From Massilia pinisoli (GTDB taxonomy: Bacteria; Pseudomonadota; Gammaproteobacteria; Burkholderiales; Burkholderiaceae_D): a stretch of 64,000 nucleotides of DNA. Under the pieces are notes generated by a model. The model was not told the origin of the DNA. It made no database searches and worked only from the letters and a program-made list of their open reading frames with translations. The stretch is from assembly GCF_024753285.1 (NCBI RefSeq), contig NZ_JANUGW010000001.1:62001-126000 (forward strand), given 5' to 3'. Shown one piece after another: positions 51,848 to 60,482 of the stretch. Position 1 is the first letter of the stretch; each line of letters begins with the position of its first letter. A program made the translations under genes and the position numbers.

Positions 51848-52711
51848 ATGCGCTACAGCCTCGCCTCGGCGGCCGGCAAGGGCAGGATCAACGAAGACGT
51901 CGTCGCCGTGTTCGAGGGCGACGGCTGCACGGATCTCGTCCTGTTGGACGGCGCGACCCCGCTGACGGACGACCGCTGCCTGGCGCTGGGTGCCAGCGAC
52001 CCGGCGTGGTTCGTGCGCCGCTTCGTGCGCGAGCTGGGATGCGTACTCCGTCCCGATGCGGAGCAGCACACGCTCGTGCAGGAAGCGCTGGACGGCACGC
52101 GCGCCGCATACCGGGCGGCCGGCGGCAGCGCCGACGTGCCTCCACACGCCTGGCCCATCGCGACGCTCGCGTGGGTGCGCGTGCGCGACCCGGACGCCGC
52201 CGGCACGCATGCACTGGAATGGTTCTGCCTGGGCGACAGCAAGGTGCTGCTGCAACTCGCTGACGGCACCGTGCGCGACCTCGATCCGTTCGAGAACCCG
52301 CAGGAGCGGGCGACGCAGGCGCACGTGGCGGAGCTCGTGGCGGAGGGCATCCACGACCCGGCCGAGCGCTGGGCGCGCCTGCTGCCCATGCTGCGTGCGC
52401 GCCGCCAAGAGCAAAACACGGCGGCGCGGCCGGCCGTCCTGTGCCTGGAGCCGCGCGGTCCATTCGATGCGCGTGCGGCGCGAGGCGAGGCGCCGCCGGG
52501 CGCACTGCTGCTGGTCGCGAGCGACGGCTTGTACCGCCTCGTCGATACGTACAACTTGTATACGGATGCCAGCCTGCTGGACGCGTGCCGCACGCGCGGC
52601 CTGGACGCGCTGCTCGATGAGCTGCGTGCATTCGAGGCGGGCAAGGAAGCGGCCGGGCTCGCGGCCAAGACGGCCGACGACGCCTCGGCCATCGCCTGGC
52701 GATTCACCTGA
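51848..52711 (+). CDS. PP2C-like protein phosphatase domain protein
   Basis: The 287-residue protein follows ATGGAGAGCATAC. PPM/PP2C-type metal-binding motifs are recognisable: GRINEDVVAVFEG near the N-terminus, DLVLLDGATPLTD, FCLGDSKVLLQ and LLVASDGLYRLVD. Asp and Gly positions are kept, but the DGHGG motif is changed to DGATP, so catalytic activity is uncertain. No signal peptide. The next gene is 19 bases away in the same direction. Confidence 0.75.
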   Translation: MRYSLASAAGKGRINEDVVAVFEGDGCTDLVLLDGATPLTDDRCLALGASDPAWFVRRFVRELGCVLRPDAEQHTLVQEALDGTRAAYRAAGGSADVPPHAWPIATLAWVRVRDPDAAGTHALEWFCLGDSKVLLQLADGTVRDLDPFENPQERATQAHVAELVAEGIHDPAERWARLLPMLRARRQEQNTAARPAVLCLEPRGPFDARAARGEAPPGALLLVASDGLYRLVDTYNLYTDASLLDACRTRGLDALLDELRAFEAGKEAAGLAAKTADDASAIAWRFT

Positions 52712-52730
52712 CGCCAACGAGGAGACGTGG

Positions 52731-53126
52731 ATGACTGCCCAGACCATCACCCCCGCCGCACTGGCCCTGATCGAGCGCTATGTGGCCGCATACAACGAGT
52801 TCGACGTCGACGGCATGCTGGAGACGCTGAGCCCTGACGTGCGCTTCGAGAACTGGTCGGGCGGCCAATTGACGGCCGCGAGCGACGGTCGCGACGCCTT
52901 CCGCGTGCTGGCCGAACAGGCAAAGACGATGTTCGCGGAACGGGAGCAGCGCGTCACGGCGCTGGCGCCGCGCGGCGACGCCCTCGTGGCGGCCATCGCC
53001 TGGCGCGGGCAGTTGGCCGTCGACGTGCCGGGCGGGCCGCCGGCCGGCACGCGGCTTGCGCTGCGGGGCGAATCGGAGTTCGTCGTGCGCGATGGGCAAC
53101 TTGCCCTCGTCGTCGACCGCAGCTGA
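52731..53126 (+). CDS. NTF2/SnoaL-like protein
   Basis: The 131-residue protein follows GAGGAGACGTGG. The pattern LALIERYVAAYNEFDVDGMLETLSPDVRFENWSGG is the hallmark of nuclear-transport-factor-2-like small ligand-binding or isomerase domains. Ligand unknown. Probably co-transcribed with the PP2C-like gene. Confidence 0.8.
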   Translation: MTAQTITPAALALIERYVAAYNEFDVDGMLETLSPDVRFENWSGGQLTAASDGRDAFRVLAEQAKTMFAEREQRVTALAPRGDALVAAIAWRGQLAVDVPGGPPAGTRLALRGESEFVVRDGQLALVVDRS

Positions 53127-53218
53127 GCGTGGAAAAAATCAGACGATTTTACGATTTTCGATCAAGTGTGAATCTGGCGCATGGATTTGTATAGCCAAGA
53201 GGTGTAATCTGATCTTTT

Positions 53219-53246
53219 ACCCGAGCGCAATTTAAATTGTCCGGGT
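53219..53246. other. Nested inverted repeat upstream of small membrane protein gene
   Basis: ACCCG (53219-53223) pairs with CGGGT (53242-53246) around the 12-base palindrome CAATTTAAATTG (53228-53239). It lies about 50 bases upstream of the -10 element at 53296. It could be an operator or a terminator for the preceding NTF2-like gene, though no U-tract follows. Confidence 0.4.
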
Positions 53247-53295
53247 GGCATCGGATAGGGGAGACAACCATTCGTGTCGCAGGTTTCTCCCGCTC

Positions 53296-53301
53296 TATAC
53301 T
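53296..53301 (+). promoter_or_regulatory. Candidate -10 element for small membrane protein gene
   Basis: TATACT 36 bases before the ATG at 53338. The corresponding -35 region is poor (TTCGTG, spacer 19), so an activator or an alternative sigma factor may be involved. Confidence 0.35.
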
Positions 53302-53337
53302 ATGATTGGTTAATTCATAACACCTGAAAGGACTTCC

Positions 53338-53493
53338 ATGAACCACGATGCAGGATTCCGCGTTTCGCGTTTGGTGGAACAAAAGCAGCGCGCCCGCCGT
53401 GTGCGCATTGGCGTAATGATCGTGCTGTGCGCATTACCCGTTGCGATGGCGTTCGCCAAGGGTCTCAATCTGGTACATGGATCCGCGCTTTGA
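53338..53493 (+). CDS. Small single-pass membrane protein, 51 residues
   Basis: ATG with AAAGGACTTCC upstream, encoding MNHDAGFRVSRLVEQKQRAR, then a basic stretch and one hydrophobic helix (IGVMIVLCALPVAMAFA). N-in orientation is expected from the positive charges before the helix. I do not recognise a family. The gene has its own intergenic region with a -10 element and a nested palindrome. Its last 29 bases overlap the convergent DUF817 gene. Supported by the ribosome binding site and amino-acid pattern; expression is untested. Confidence 0.55.
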   Translation: MNHDAGFRVSRLVEQKQRARRVRIGVMIVLCALPVAMAFAKGLNLVHGSAL

Positions 53494-54337
53494 CGTGCTT
53501 CAGGTTCGCGACGATCGTGAACGTCATGATGACCAGTAGCGACCACGAACTCCACTTGCTGACGTGGACGGCCGACCAGGCGCCCAACTGGTTCGGGTAA
53601 CGCCACAGCCCCCAGAAGGTGCTGACGTTCTCGGCGAGCCAGATGAAGAACCCGATCAGCACGAATCCCAGCAATAACGGCATGCGCCGCTCGCGGTCCA
53701 GCGGGCGGAAGGTGATCGTCGTGCGCGCGTAGAGCCCCAGCGCGACGGCCGCCAGGTACCAGCGCGCATCCCCCAGCGCGTGGTGCGTGAAGAAATTCAG
53801 ATAGATCAGCGCCGCCACCAGCGCCGCCATCCAGTGCGGCGGATGATGGCGCACGTGCAGGTCGAGCAGGCGCCAGGCCTGCGTGATGTAGCTGCCCACG
53901 GCCGCGTACATGAAACCGGAAAACAGCGGCACGCCCATGATCTTCGTGTACGCGAAGTCCGGATAGCTCCACGACCGTATCCCGCTGGACGTCTTGAACG
54001 CCTCCAGCGCGAAGCCGAGCACGTGGAACAGGCAGATCGCCTTCAGTTCATCGCGCGTCTCCAGCCCGGCCGCGACCATCCACGCCTGGATCGCGAGCGC
54101 CGCCACGAGCAGCAGGTCGTAGCGGGGCACGCCGAACACGCCTGCGCGCGGCACGAGCAGCACGGCGGTGAAGAACAGCCCCGCGAACAGGCAGGCGCGG
54201 GCTTCCTTGATGCCGAACCACAGGAATTCCAGCGCGCCGCGGCGCCAGCCTTCGACGCGGCGGCTGCGGCCGTCCGTCAACAGCGCGTCGACCGCGGTGA
54301 GCGAAGGCTGGAAACGGTGCGGTGCTTGCGTCGACAT
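53465..54337 (-). CDS. DUF817 family integral membrane protein
   Basis: The 290-residue protein has about seven or eight transmembrane helices. Conserved DUF817 blocks include EFLWFGIKEARACLFAGLF, EAFKTSSGIRSWSYPDFAYTKIMGVPLFSGFMYAAVGSY, FTHHALGDARWYL and WLAENVSTFWGLWRYP. Function unknown in the family; possibly a lipid or carotenoid-related membrane enzyme, which is speculation. It starts 8 bases after the end of mshP on the same strand and may be transcribed with the pilin operon. Confidence 0.82.
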   Translation of the reverse strand: MSTQAPHRFQPSLTAVDALLTDGRSRRVEGWRRGALEFLWFGIKEARACLFAGLFFTAVLLVPRAGVFGVPRYDLLLVAALAIQAWMVAAGLETRDELKAICLFHVLGFALEAFKTSSGIRSWSYPDFAYTKIMGVPLFSGFMYAAVGSYITQAWRLLDLHVRHHPPHWMAALVAALIYLNFFTHHALGDARWYLAAVALGLYARTTITFRPLDRERRMPLLLGFVLIGFFIWLAENVSTFWGLWRYPNQLGAWSAVHVSKWSSWSLLVIMTFTIVANLKHVKARIHVPD

Positions 54338-54345
54338 GGCGAGTC

Positions 54346-54837
54346 TCAATAGCAATCGGTGCCGTCGGCCGCGATGCAGATCGAGGCGCTGCGCTTGCGT
54401 TCGACGTAGTCCGCGCCCGTGGCGGCGGCATTGTCCGGGCAGACGGCGGCCGTGCCGTTGCACGCAGTGGCCGTCAGCTGGAACACGTTCTTCATCAGCG
54501 GAGCGACCGTGGGTGTCTGGCCTTCGGAATAGGTCTTCATGTCGCACGTCAGCGTGACCTTGAATCCGGTGTCGGCGACGAAGTCCGTCAACGTGACCGA
54601 CTGCACCGGGCCGCAGGTCGCGCCGGGCGCCTTCAGGCGGTAGAACGCCCATTCGAGCCCGCCGCGCGCGGCCTGGCCCGCGCGCGCGCCCAGTATCTGC
54701 TGGCTCGCCGTGGCCTGTGCGGACTCGGACAACCGCAGCGCGGCGAGCGCGAACCCGGCCAGCACGACGAGGAACACGACGGCCGCGATGTACGCGAAGC
54801 CGGCCGCGCGCGCGGCCTGCGGGCGCGGGGTCATCAT
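54346..54837 (-). CDS. mshP: MSHA biogenesis protein MshP (pilin-like, PilX type)
   Basis: The 163-residue protein has a short basic N-terminus ending AAGF, then a hydrophobic helix (AYIAAVVFLVVLAGFALAAL). The mature position 5 Glu of type IV pilins is missing, as usual in MshP/PilX-like proteins. The C-terminal part has Cys pairs (ATCGPVQ, LTCDM). Overlaps mshO by ATGA. Probable minor pilin helping fibre priming. Confidence 0.78.
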   Translation of the reverse strand: MMTPRPQAARAAGFAYIAAVVFLVVLAGFALAALRLSESAQATASQQILGARAGQAARGGLEWAFYRLKAPGATCGPVQSVTLTDFVADTGFKVTLTCDMKTYSEGQTPTVAPLMKNVFQLTATACNGTAAVCPDNAAATGADYVERKRSASICIAADGTDCY

Positions 54838-55682
54838 GGTACGTTCTCCACGTGGGCGCCCATCGTGAGCGTGACGGATTCGTCGCCGTCCGTGAGGCCG
54901 AGCCGCAGCTGCAGGTAGCCGCTCTGCTGCGTGGCGCCCTGGCTCTCGTGGTACAGGAAGCTGCAGTCGCTGACCTTCGCGACGAGGATGGCCGGCCCCG
55001 TCGGGCAGGTCTTCCATGGCGCGGCGTTCGGCGTATAGCCGGTGACGCGGACGATGGTCCCTGTGCCGCCCGACGTCGGCATCGTGCACGTGTACGTGAC
55101 GGCCCGTTCGGCCTGCGGGATCACGAGGAAGCGGCCGCCCTCGTAGCCGGCGGGGAACGTGGTGGCCGTCTCCAGCGTGATCGTGTTGCGCGCCACGTTC
55201 GGTGTGGGTCCCGCGATCGTGCGGATCGTGCCCACGTCCGTGCCGGCATAGACGTCGTCCCGGTTGACGTTACCCACGACGACGAGGTCGCGCGGCACGA
55301 CCGTCGGGTCGACGTCCGTCAAGGTGTCGAACGTCGTCACCGGCACGCCCGGCACGAGCGTGGCGCCCTGCGGCTGGTTGACGTTCGTGTAGTCCTGCGC
55401 CGTGCGGAAGCGGCCACCGTCCTTCGTCGGCACGAATTCGATGCATTGGGTCTGCTGCGATTCCCACGAGTAGCGCAGCGAGTTCGGCACGGCCGTGCGC
55501 ACCTCGCCGATGATGCGCCGCAGTGCCGCGTCGGCCTGGCTCGTGAGGTTGGCGCGCTGGCGGATCGCGAGATAGGACTGCATGGCGGGCCGCAGTTGCA
55601 GCACGAGGACGCCGGCGATGATGCCGACGATGAGCATCACGACGATCAGTTCGACCAGGGTGAAGCCGCGCTGGCGGGTCAT
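54834..55682 (-). CDS. mshO: MSHA minor pilin MshO
   Basis: The 282-residue prepilin has a type III signal peptide MTRQRG/FTLVELIVVMLIVGIIAG with Glu at mature position 5. The PilW/GspJ-like body begins RQRANLTSQADAALRRIIGEVR. Overlaps mshD and mshP by ATGA, so translation is coupled. A minor pilin probably located at the pilus tip complex. Confidence 0.82.
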   Translation of the reverse strand: MTRQRGFTLVELIVVMLIVGIIAGVLVLQLRPAMQSYLAIRQRANLTSQADAALRRIIGEVRTAVPNSLRYSWESQQTQCIEFVPTKDGGRFRTAQDYTNVNQPQGATLVPGVPVTTFDTLTDVDPTVVPRDLVVVGNVNRDDVYAGTDVGTIRTIAGPTPNVARNTITLETATTFPAGYEGGRFLVIPQAERAVTYTCTMPTSGGTGTIVRVTGYTPNAAPWKTCPTGPAILVAKVSDCSFLYHESQGATQQSGYLQLRLGLTDGDESVTLTMGAHVENVP

Positions 55683-56167
55683 GATGGATTGGTCCTCCAG
55701 CCGGTCAGCACGATGGGTTTCGGCAGCGCAGGATCCGTCCCGCTGACGGTGACGGTGACGACGATGCGCAGCGCGTCCGCGCCCGGCACGTTCGTCAGCG
55801 ACGTCGCCTTGACGCTGACGGCCACGTTGTAGCGTTCGAGGCCGGGAATCTGGTTGCCTTCCACGTCGCGGATGCCTTGCAGGTTCGCGCCGTAGCCGTC
55901 GTAGTCGCTCACGGTGCTGTAGTTGGCGCGGTCCGACGCCGCCGGTACCGGCATGCCGGACTGCCGCGCGTATGGTTTCATGAGGATCTCTTCCATCATG
56001 TTGTCGGCGATGGCTTCCATTTGCTGGACGATCACGGGATCGGTGCTGGAACGCGTCGTGGCCGTGTACACGGCGACCATGCCCGCGAGCGCCACGCCGA
56101 TGATGACGAGGGCGACGATCAGTTCGACGAGCGTGACGCCCGCGCTGCGCCTGTGCCTATTCAACAT
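55679..56167 (-). CDS. mshD: MSHA minor pilin MshD
   Basis: The 162-residue prepilin starts MLNRHRRSAG/VTLVELIVALVIIGVALAG. The body EAIADNMMEEILMKPYA resembles PilV/GspI-type minor pilins. The start at 56167 lies inside the end of mshC (11-base overlap). The longer open frame upstream is only the shadow of mshC. Confidence 0.8.
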   Translation of the reverse strand: MLNRHRRSAGVTLVELIVALVIIGVALAGMVAVYTATTRSSTDPVIVQQMEAIADNMMEEILMKPYARQSGMPVPAASDRANYSTVSDYDGYGANLQGIRDVEGNQIPGLERYNVAVSVKATSLTNVPGADALRIVVTVTVSGTDPALPKPIVLTGWRTNPS

Positions 56168-56639
56168 AGCCGGTCGACCCTTCCACGTTGATGGTGCGGA
56201 CCGTCGTCGTCTGGCCGCCGCTCGCGCCCGCGATGGCGATGGCCGCCGTGACGGCCGTCGTGCCGGCGGCGTCCGACGTGATCCGGCCATCCGGCTGGAA
56301 GTACAGCGTGACGGCAGGCGTTGCCGTCAAGGCGCTGTCGGTCGTCGCGAAGTCGCCGTCGTCGACGCCGCCGATGGCAAGGCCCGTAGCGTCGCACGCG
56401 TTCAGGCGCAGGATCACGGCCTGCGTGCCGACCGTCGCGCACACGACGCGCCGGTGCCCCGTCGCGATCTTTTGCGCGCGCCGCAGGCCGCTCACGACCT
56501 GGTCGCCGAACACGGCCGCCTGCATGCCCTTGTCGCCCATCAGGCGCGGGATGCCGATCGCGGCGAGCACGCCGACGAGGATCATCACGACGACCAGTTC
56601 GACCATCGTGAAGCCGGCCGTGCGTGCGCGGGGCGTCAT
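56157..56639 (-). CDS. mshC: MSHA minor pilin MshC (GspH/FimT-like)
   Basis: The 160-residue prepilin has MTPRARTAG/FTMVELVVVMILVGVLAAIG, then LRRAQKIATGHRRVVCATV and a GspH/FimT-like beta body ending VEGSTGYVE. Start overlaps the mshQ stop (ATGA). Expected to form part of the pilus-initiating minor pilin complex. Confidence 0.82.
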   Translation of the reverse strand: MTPRARTAGFTMVELVVVMILVGVLAAIGIPRLMGDKGMQAAVFGDQVVSGLRRAQKIATGHRRVVCATVGTQAVILRLNACDATGLAIGGVDDGDFATTDSALTATPAVTLYFQPDGRITSDAAGTTAVTAAIAIAGASGGQTTTVRTINVEGSTGYVE

Positions 56640-59563
56640 CGGTACACCTCACGCATGTGGATGATGCGCTTCGTCTCCGGTGCGAAGATGCCGAAGGTGG
56701 CCATCGCGGACGGGTCGACGTTCGTCTTGCCGCACGACGGATCGGCGCTGCGCAGGAACGGCAGGCCGGCGCCCGTGCTGTCCACCATGCTGGATTGGGC
56801 GGTGCCCGCGGCTGCGACGTAGTAACACGACGTGTTGGCGCCTGGCACAGGCGCACCCAGGTTGATGGCGAACGGCACGCTGGCGCCGGCCGAGTTGGCG
56901 GCAGGGGTCAGTCCCAACGTGGCGGCGCCGTTGGCGAAGGGCGTCAGCGTGACGGCGATCGCGTTCAGTGTGCGGCCCAGGGAGACGGCCGTGCTGGCGA
57001 ACGTGGTCGTCGTGTCCTCGTAGTTGCGGACCCACGTCTGGCCCGTGTAGAACTCGATGTTCACGGGAATCCTGAGCAGGCCGGTCGTGTTGCCATACGC
57101 GTTCGCGATGTGCACGCGGCCGCTGCGGACCATGAACACGGGCTCCGCCGCGGCCGAGCTGGCGTTGTCGGTGTCCGTCGCCCGCACGCGCACGCGCGTA
57201 GGCGCCGTGGGGCTCGTCGTGAACGTGTAGCTGCCCGTCCACGTGCCCACGCCGGCGACGAAGTCGTTGGCGCGCAGCTGCGCCTTACCCGTGGTGTCGC
57301 TGACCGGATACGTGGCCGAGCGGCTGAAGCGGCCGTTGCCGACCGGCGTGCTGCCTGCCGTGTCGAACGCAGCGAAGGTCACGTCGCGGGCGTCGCCGCC
57401 GGCATAGTTATAGGTCACGCCGTTGCCCCTGTTGTAGGCGGTCACGGTCACCTTCATGGCCGGCTCGCCCGAGTAGTACTGCAGCTGCGTGCCGCCCGAC
57501 AACGTGCGCTTCCAGTCCGGATCGGCGGTGACCTTGAAGTAAGCGGGAATGAAGCGGCCCGCCGCGCCCGTGCAGCCGGTGCCGGCCGTATTGGTCGTCG
57601 CGGCCGCCGGCCGCACGCCGCTGCTCAGATAGCCGTCACTGTTCGCGAGCGTCGCCGCGAGGTCGATGGTGCCCACTTCGCTCCACGTGAGCGCGAACGT
57701 CTGCACGCCGCCGCTGATCGTCGACGACTTGCCGAGCAGGCCATTGCCGTTGCTGGGCTGGCAGCCCACCGCGGCCAGCACCGCGCTTTCCGCCGGTGAT
57801 TCCGTGCCGAACTTGCGCGTCGTTGCGCCGAGGCCGTTCACGGCCGTCACGATGGCCGTGAACGGATCGCCCGCCACGTAGCTGCTGTTCGCACCGAGCC
57901 CGACCCGGAAGGCGACCGGGACGAAGATGGGCGTCGCCGTCGCGGAACCGGGGCTGTTGGGACCGTTGTCCGTCGCCGTCACGGTGACCTGGCCGGCATC
58001 CGCGTACTGGATGGGGAACGTCGCCTTGCCGTTCGCGTCGAACGTGAGGCTCATGGTGCGGCCGGTGCCGTCGCACGCGGCGCCCGTGTTCTGCGTCGCG
58101 TTGAGCGCGATGCCGTTCAGCCGCACGGGCAGGATGCCCGGCGTCGCCGTCTTGGCGTAGCCGCACGTGAACGTGACGTTGCGCGACACGTTGCCGAAGA
58201 TGGGGACGCAAGCTTTGCTGGTGTCGTCGTAGCGGACGGCGGCGAGCGTCAGCGTGTCCTTGTCCGGCTGCACCTGGTTCTCGGCAAAGAACGCCGAGCG
58301 AGCGGGCGTCAGGAGGTAGCCCGACTTCACGACGTTGACCTGGCAATCGGCGCCGGGCGCCGCGTCGCCGTTGCGCCAGCATACGGTCGGCGTGGGCGTG
58401 GATGGGCTCGAGATGGCGAGCACGTTGGTACCCGCCTGCGTGTAGGCGACGTCGGCCTGGACGACGCCCGACGCGGGCACGGCGACCGTCTGCCCCGTGG
58501 GCGCGAGCGTCACCGAGGCGCCGCCGCCATACGTGGCCGTGCAGGCCGCGTTGGCACACGCCGTTACCGTCACCTTCGCCGGCGCGCACACGCTGGCCGT
58601 CTTGTCGTAGCCGATCGTGAAGTGGTCTAGCGGGACGGTCTTGCCTTCGCAGTGAGGACCGCTTGCGGTGTTGACCTGGTAGCCGCTGTTGTTCGTCACG
58701 CAGTCGCACTTGCCCGTCGCCGTGCCGCCCGTGCAGTAGATGGTTTGTGTGACGCGGCCGTGCCACTGCAGGACCGCGCTGTCGACGGTCGCGTTGCCGT
58801 CGATGATGGCTTCGGACGAATCCTCCGTGAGCGTACCGGTCACGACGTTGCCTTTGACGCGCACGCTCGAACCGAGTTCGAGCGACGTCGTCGCAGTGAT
58901 GTTGCCCGTCACGTTCGAATCGGAGGGCAGCAGGTTGACGACGGGCGCCGTGATGTCGCCCACGACGGTGTTCCCCGAGCCGAGTGTGAACGACTTGCTG
59001 CCAGTGATATTGCCGTACAGGCTGACGCCCGACGCCGCGGTCACGGCGGCGCCCGTGATCGCACCGGTGATCGTCGCGTGCGAGGCAATGTCAACGTTGC
59101 CCGTCGCCGTGACGTTGCCGTTGATCGTCAATGTGGAACCGCTCCCCAGTTTCGCGTAGCCGGCCTGGATGTTCGCGGTCAGGTCCTGCGTCTGGCTGCC
59201 CACGGTGAACGTCTTCCCAGCGACGAGCGTGCCGCTGGCTATGTTCAGATTGCTGCCCTTGATGCCCCCGATGTCGAGGTCGCCCGTGCTGGACAGGACG
59301 GCGCTGCCGCTCATGGCAAGGTGTTGCGTCGACTCGAAACTCACGTTCGACGTGATCTTCACCGTGTAGCCGCTGGCGATGATCATCGAATCGTCCCACT
59401 GGGTCAGGGGCAGGGCGGCGCACGTGTACGTGGCGCCGGCCAGCGTGCAACTGCCGACAGTGGCATTGCCCCCGAACGTGTACGTGGTCCCGGCGGCCGC
59501 GCGGCCGCCTGCCGCGAACAGCATGAAGGCGATCAGTAAGGAGTGAAGGCGGCGCAACAGCAT
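56636..59563 (-). CDS. mshQ: MshQ-like surface protein (DUF6701)
   Basis: The 975-residue protein has a signal peptide (LLIAFMLFAAGGRAAA). The N-terminal third is a repetitive beta-solenoid-like region with short alternating motifs (GNVTATGNVDIASHATITG, GNITGSKSFTLGSGNTVVG). After a Cys-rich linker comes the DUF6701 domain with Ig-like beta modules, ending CGKTNVDPSAMATFGIFAPETKRIIHMREVY. DUF6701 proteins are encoded with MSHA pili and are thought to be the large tip or fibre-associated adhesin. First gene of the five-gene operon here. Confidence 0.82.
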   Translation of the reverse strand: MLLRRLHSLLIAFMLFAAGGRAAAGTTYTFGGNATVGSCTLAGATYTCAALPLTQWDDSMIIASGYTVKITSNVSFESTQHLAMSGSAVLSSTGDLDIGGIKGSNLNIASGTLVAGKTFTVGSQTQDLTANIQAGYAKLGSGSTLTINGNVTATGNVDIASHATITGAITGAAVTAASGVSLYGNITGSKSFTLGSGNTVVGDITAPVVNLLPSDSNVTGNITATTSLELGSSVRVKGNVVTGTLTEDSSEAIIDGNATVDSAVLQWHGRVTQTIYCTGGTATGKCDCVTNNSGYQVNTASGPHCEGKTVPLDHFTIGYDKTASVCAPAKVTVTACANAACTATYGGGASVTLAPTGQTVAVPASGVVQADVAYTQAGTNVLAISSPSTPTPTVCWRNGDAAPGADCQVNVVKSGYLLTPARSAFFAENQVQPDKDTLTLAAVRYDDTSKACVPIFGNVSRNVTFTCGYAKTATPGILPVRLNGIALNATQNTGAACDGTGRTMSLTFDANGKATFPIQYADAGQVTVTATDNGPNSPGSATATPIFVPVAFRVGLGANSSYVAGDPFTAIVTAVNGLGATTRKFGTESPAESAVLAAVGCQPSNGNGLLGKSSTISGGVQTFALTWSEVGTIDLAATLANSDGYLSSGVRPAAATTNTAGTGCTGAAGRFIPAYFKVTADPDWKRTLSGGTQLQYYSGEPAMKVTVTAYNRGNGVTYNYAGGDARDVTFAAFDTAGSTPVGNGRFSRSATYPVSDTTGKAQLRANDFVAGVGTWTGSYTFTTSPTAPTRVRVRATDTDNASSAAAEPVFMVRSGRVHIANAYGNTTGLLRIPVNIEFYTGQTWVRNYEDTTTTFASTAVSLGRTLNAIAVTLTPFANGAATLGLTPAANSAGASVPFAINLGAPVPGANTSCYYVAAAGTAQSSMVDSTGAGLPFLRSADPSCGKTNVDPSAMATFGIFAPETKRIIHMREVYR

Positions 59564-59730
59564 GGCGTTCCGATTATATCTTGAGGGAACGCATATTTCG
59601 CCAAATCAAGGGTGCGTTTGTCGTGGCGGGCATAGCGTCGACCCAAAATGGCTGAATTCGCACGATTCCCGCGTTTCGGGCGCGGACCGCCGCATGAGCG
59701 TAGAATGGCCCGACGGAGGACCGGACGGCG

Positions 59731-60381
59731 ATGAAGGAGCAGGTGGACACGACGGTGGCGGAGGCTGTGGATGCGGGCACGGGCGCACCCGCGCGCGGCC
59801 GCAACTTCCCCGAGCTGATCGTCGCGACGTTCCTCGAGCTGATGCAAAGCCGCGACCCGAACACCATCACGTTCCGCGACGTCGCCGCCGCGGCCGGCAT
59901 TTCGCACATGGCGCCGTACCGCCATTTCCGCTCGAAGCAGCTGTTGCTGGACCGGATCGGCGACATCGGCTTCGGCCTGCTCGCGGAGGCGCTGGACGAC
60001 GCGGCCGCGCGGCACCCGCATGACCCGCGCCGTCAGATCCACGCGGCCTGCGCGTGCTATTACCGCTTCGCCGTCGACCACCCGGCCCATGCCCACGTGA
60101 TGTTCGGCACCGACCGCGGCCTGTGGGACAGGGCGCGGCCGCTGCCGGCGCTCGAGCGCACGCGCGCCATCCTGCTGCGCATCGTCCGCCACGCCCAGCT
60201 TGCGGGCGACTTGCCGCGAGGGCGCCCCGCAAAGGAGGTCCTGGGCCTGTTATGGGCCCACATCCACGGCATGACCCTGCTGGCCGCCAACGGCGTGCTG
60301 ACGAAGGACGACATCGGCGCGCCGGAAGCGTTCGTGGAAGCAGGGGTACGCGTCATCCTCGCGGGTCTCGGCGCGGCGTGA
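59731..60381 (+). CDS. TetR/AcrR-family transcriptional regulator
   Basis: The 216-residue protein follows GACGGAGGACC. The N-terminal helix-turn-helix is ITFRDVAAAAGISHMAPYRHFRSKQLLLDRI. The C-terminal ligand domain (FAVDHPAHAHVMFGTDRGLWD, LGLLWAHIHGMTLLAANG) is of the WHG/TetR_C_33 type. The target is unknown; it could control the divergent msh operon or the TonB receptor downstream. A candidate -10 TAGAAT is at 59701-59706. Confidence 0.87.
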   Translation: MKEQVDTTVAEAVDAGTGAPARGRNFPELIVATFLELMQSRDPNTITFRDVAAAAGISHMAPYRHFRSKQLLLDRIGDIGFGLLAEALDDAAARHPHDPRRQIHAACACYYRFAVDHPAHAHVMFGTDRGLWDRARPLPALERTRAILLRIVRHAQLAGDLPRGRPAKEVLGLLWAHIHGMTLLAANGVLTKDDIGAPEAFVEAGVRVILAGLGAA

Positions 60382-60482
60382 CAATGCGCGCCTTTGCGTC
60401 CGCCAGAATTTGTTAAGCTAGTGGACTTATTTGCGCGCCTGCCGTAGCGGCAAGCGTATTGACACAATCGTCCACGAGTTCA

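Noticed and set aside
53149..53382. 77-codon open frame on - over the small membrane protein gene
   Set aside because: No ribosome binding site, no recognisable feature, and opposite to a better supported small gene with upstream signals.
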